Source of the DNA: Hofstenia miamia
Taxonomy: Eukaryota; Xenacoelomorpha; Acoela
Length of the DNA stretch: 64,000 bases
Assembly (NCBI GenBank): GCA_004352715.1
Contig: SCFE01000035.1
Coordinates: 1,113,573 to 1,177,572 of the forward strand
Reading direction: 5' to 3'
This document shows, in pieces, positions 63,547 to 64,000 of the stretch. A program made the position numbers and the translations under genes. A model generated the notes under the pieces. It was not told the origin of the DNA and searched no databases. It saw only the letters and a program-made list of their open reading frames with translations. Within the stretch, counting starts at the first letter, position 1; every line of letters begins with the position of its first letter.

Positions 63547-64000
63547 TAGTGTTTTTCTAACATCCCACACTGTACGGAATTTAACAAGCAACGTCCTTGG
63601 GTTGATACGTGTAGAATTGAATTTACAAATACAATACAACTCTACCATTTGCTTCTACTCCAATATGGCCAATCATCATCTCTACATGCTCCTTCTCCAA
63701 TAACAGTCGATCATTAGGAAATATCTCCTTCGATCCAGCCAATCCATTGTCAATAGATGACCGTCTCTTTCTATAGTCCCAAATTCTTGGTAGAGGTTTT
63801 CAGTTTCATTGCAAATCTTTTGCTCGACTGACTGACTGCAAATCATTTTCCATTTCTTCACATTCACTATCCTGAAGAGATAAGGAAGTACCACTGTTGA
63901 TAATTCTTCATAATGGCATATCTTCCACCATGATTTATGCATAATAGTAAATTGTTTCGGATTTCAAAGACGTATCTGTGAAGCTAATACATTTTCTTGT
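63547..64000. other. Right edge, no recognised product
   Basis: The minus strand at 63942-63682 is open and compositionally coding-like (YEELSTVVLPYLFRI, ENLYQEFGTIERDGH), but I recognise no family. It may continue beyond the window. Confidence 0.3.

Overview
This window is AT-rich animal DNA (long introns, GT-AG splicing, many (TA)n tracts). It holds one gene I can reconstruct in full and a large collection of dead transposons. The gene is the single-copy invertebrate TRIM9/TRIM67 orthologue (Drosophila Trim9, C. elegans madd-2), on the minus strand. Eight coding exons between 43291 and 3674 splice in perfect phase into a 2016-nt CDS (671 codons plus stop) with the complete class C-I order RING, B-box 1, B-box 2, coiled coil, COS box, FN3, SPRY. 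The host is very probably an invertebrate, most likely an arthropod, and perhaps a copepod-like crustacean given base composition and transposon content. That species guess is weak inference.

Layout. 1-3673 lies downstream of the gene and contains one hAT transposase relic. 3674-43291 is the TRIM9 gene with introns of 756 to 15407 bp. The introns hold a hAT relic (intron 7), a three-unit 20-bp TA satellite (intron 6), a Tc1 relic next to a false-looking assembly gap, a perfect 16-bp hairpin and three GGTC palindromes (all intron 4), and long TA tracts (introns 3 and 2). A TATA-like box lies about 135 bp upstream of the ATG. 44059-47392 is a hAT-like element with a complete 1605-bp Tc1-family element (IR/DR ends, dead DD34E transposase) nested inside. 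47876-48263 is a Penelope-like fragment with 69-bp inverted arms that carry a hammerhead-like core. 48330-64000 is a run of non-LTR reverse transcriptase relics (48.3-48.8, 54.36-54.48, 59.68-60.99 kb), a ZMYM1/TTF-type hAT relic (51.88-52.79 kb), a small MITE (53427-53782), several hAT-like termini with internal perfect palindromes, an unidentified decayed coding-like stretch (61.9-62.9 kb) and a hAT C-terminal relic (63.1-63.5 kb).

The only functional unit visible is TRIM9, an E3 ubiquitin ligase of the netrin/DCC axon-guidance pathway. Everything else recognisable is a decayed mobile element. No tRNA, rRNA or CRISPR was seen. Three N-gaps (19089-19166, 39658-39806, 50544-50918) all sit at TA microsatellites. 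I found no clearly novel biological system. The observations most worth a second look are the inverted Penelope arms with ribozyme-like cores, the palindromic hAT termini, the duplicated gap edges, and the DSG motif in TRIM9.
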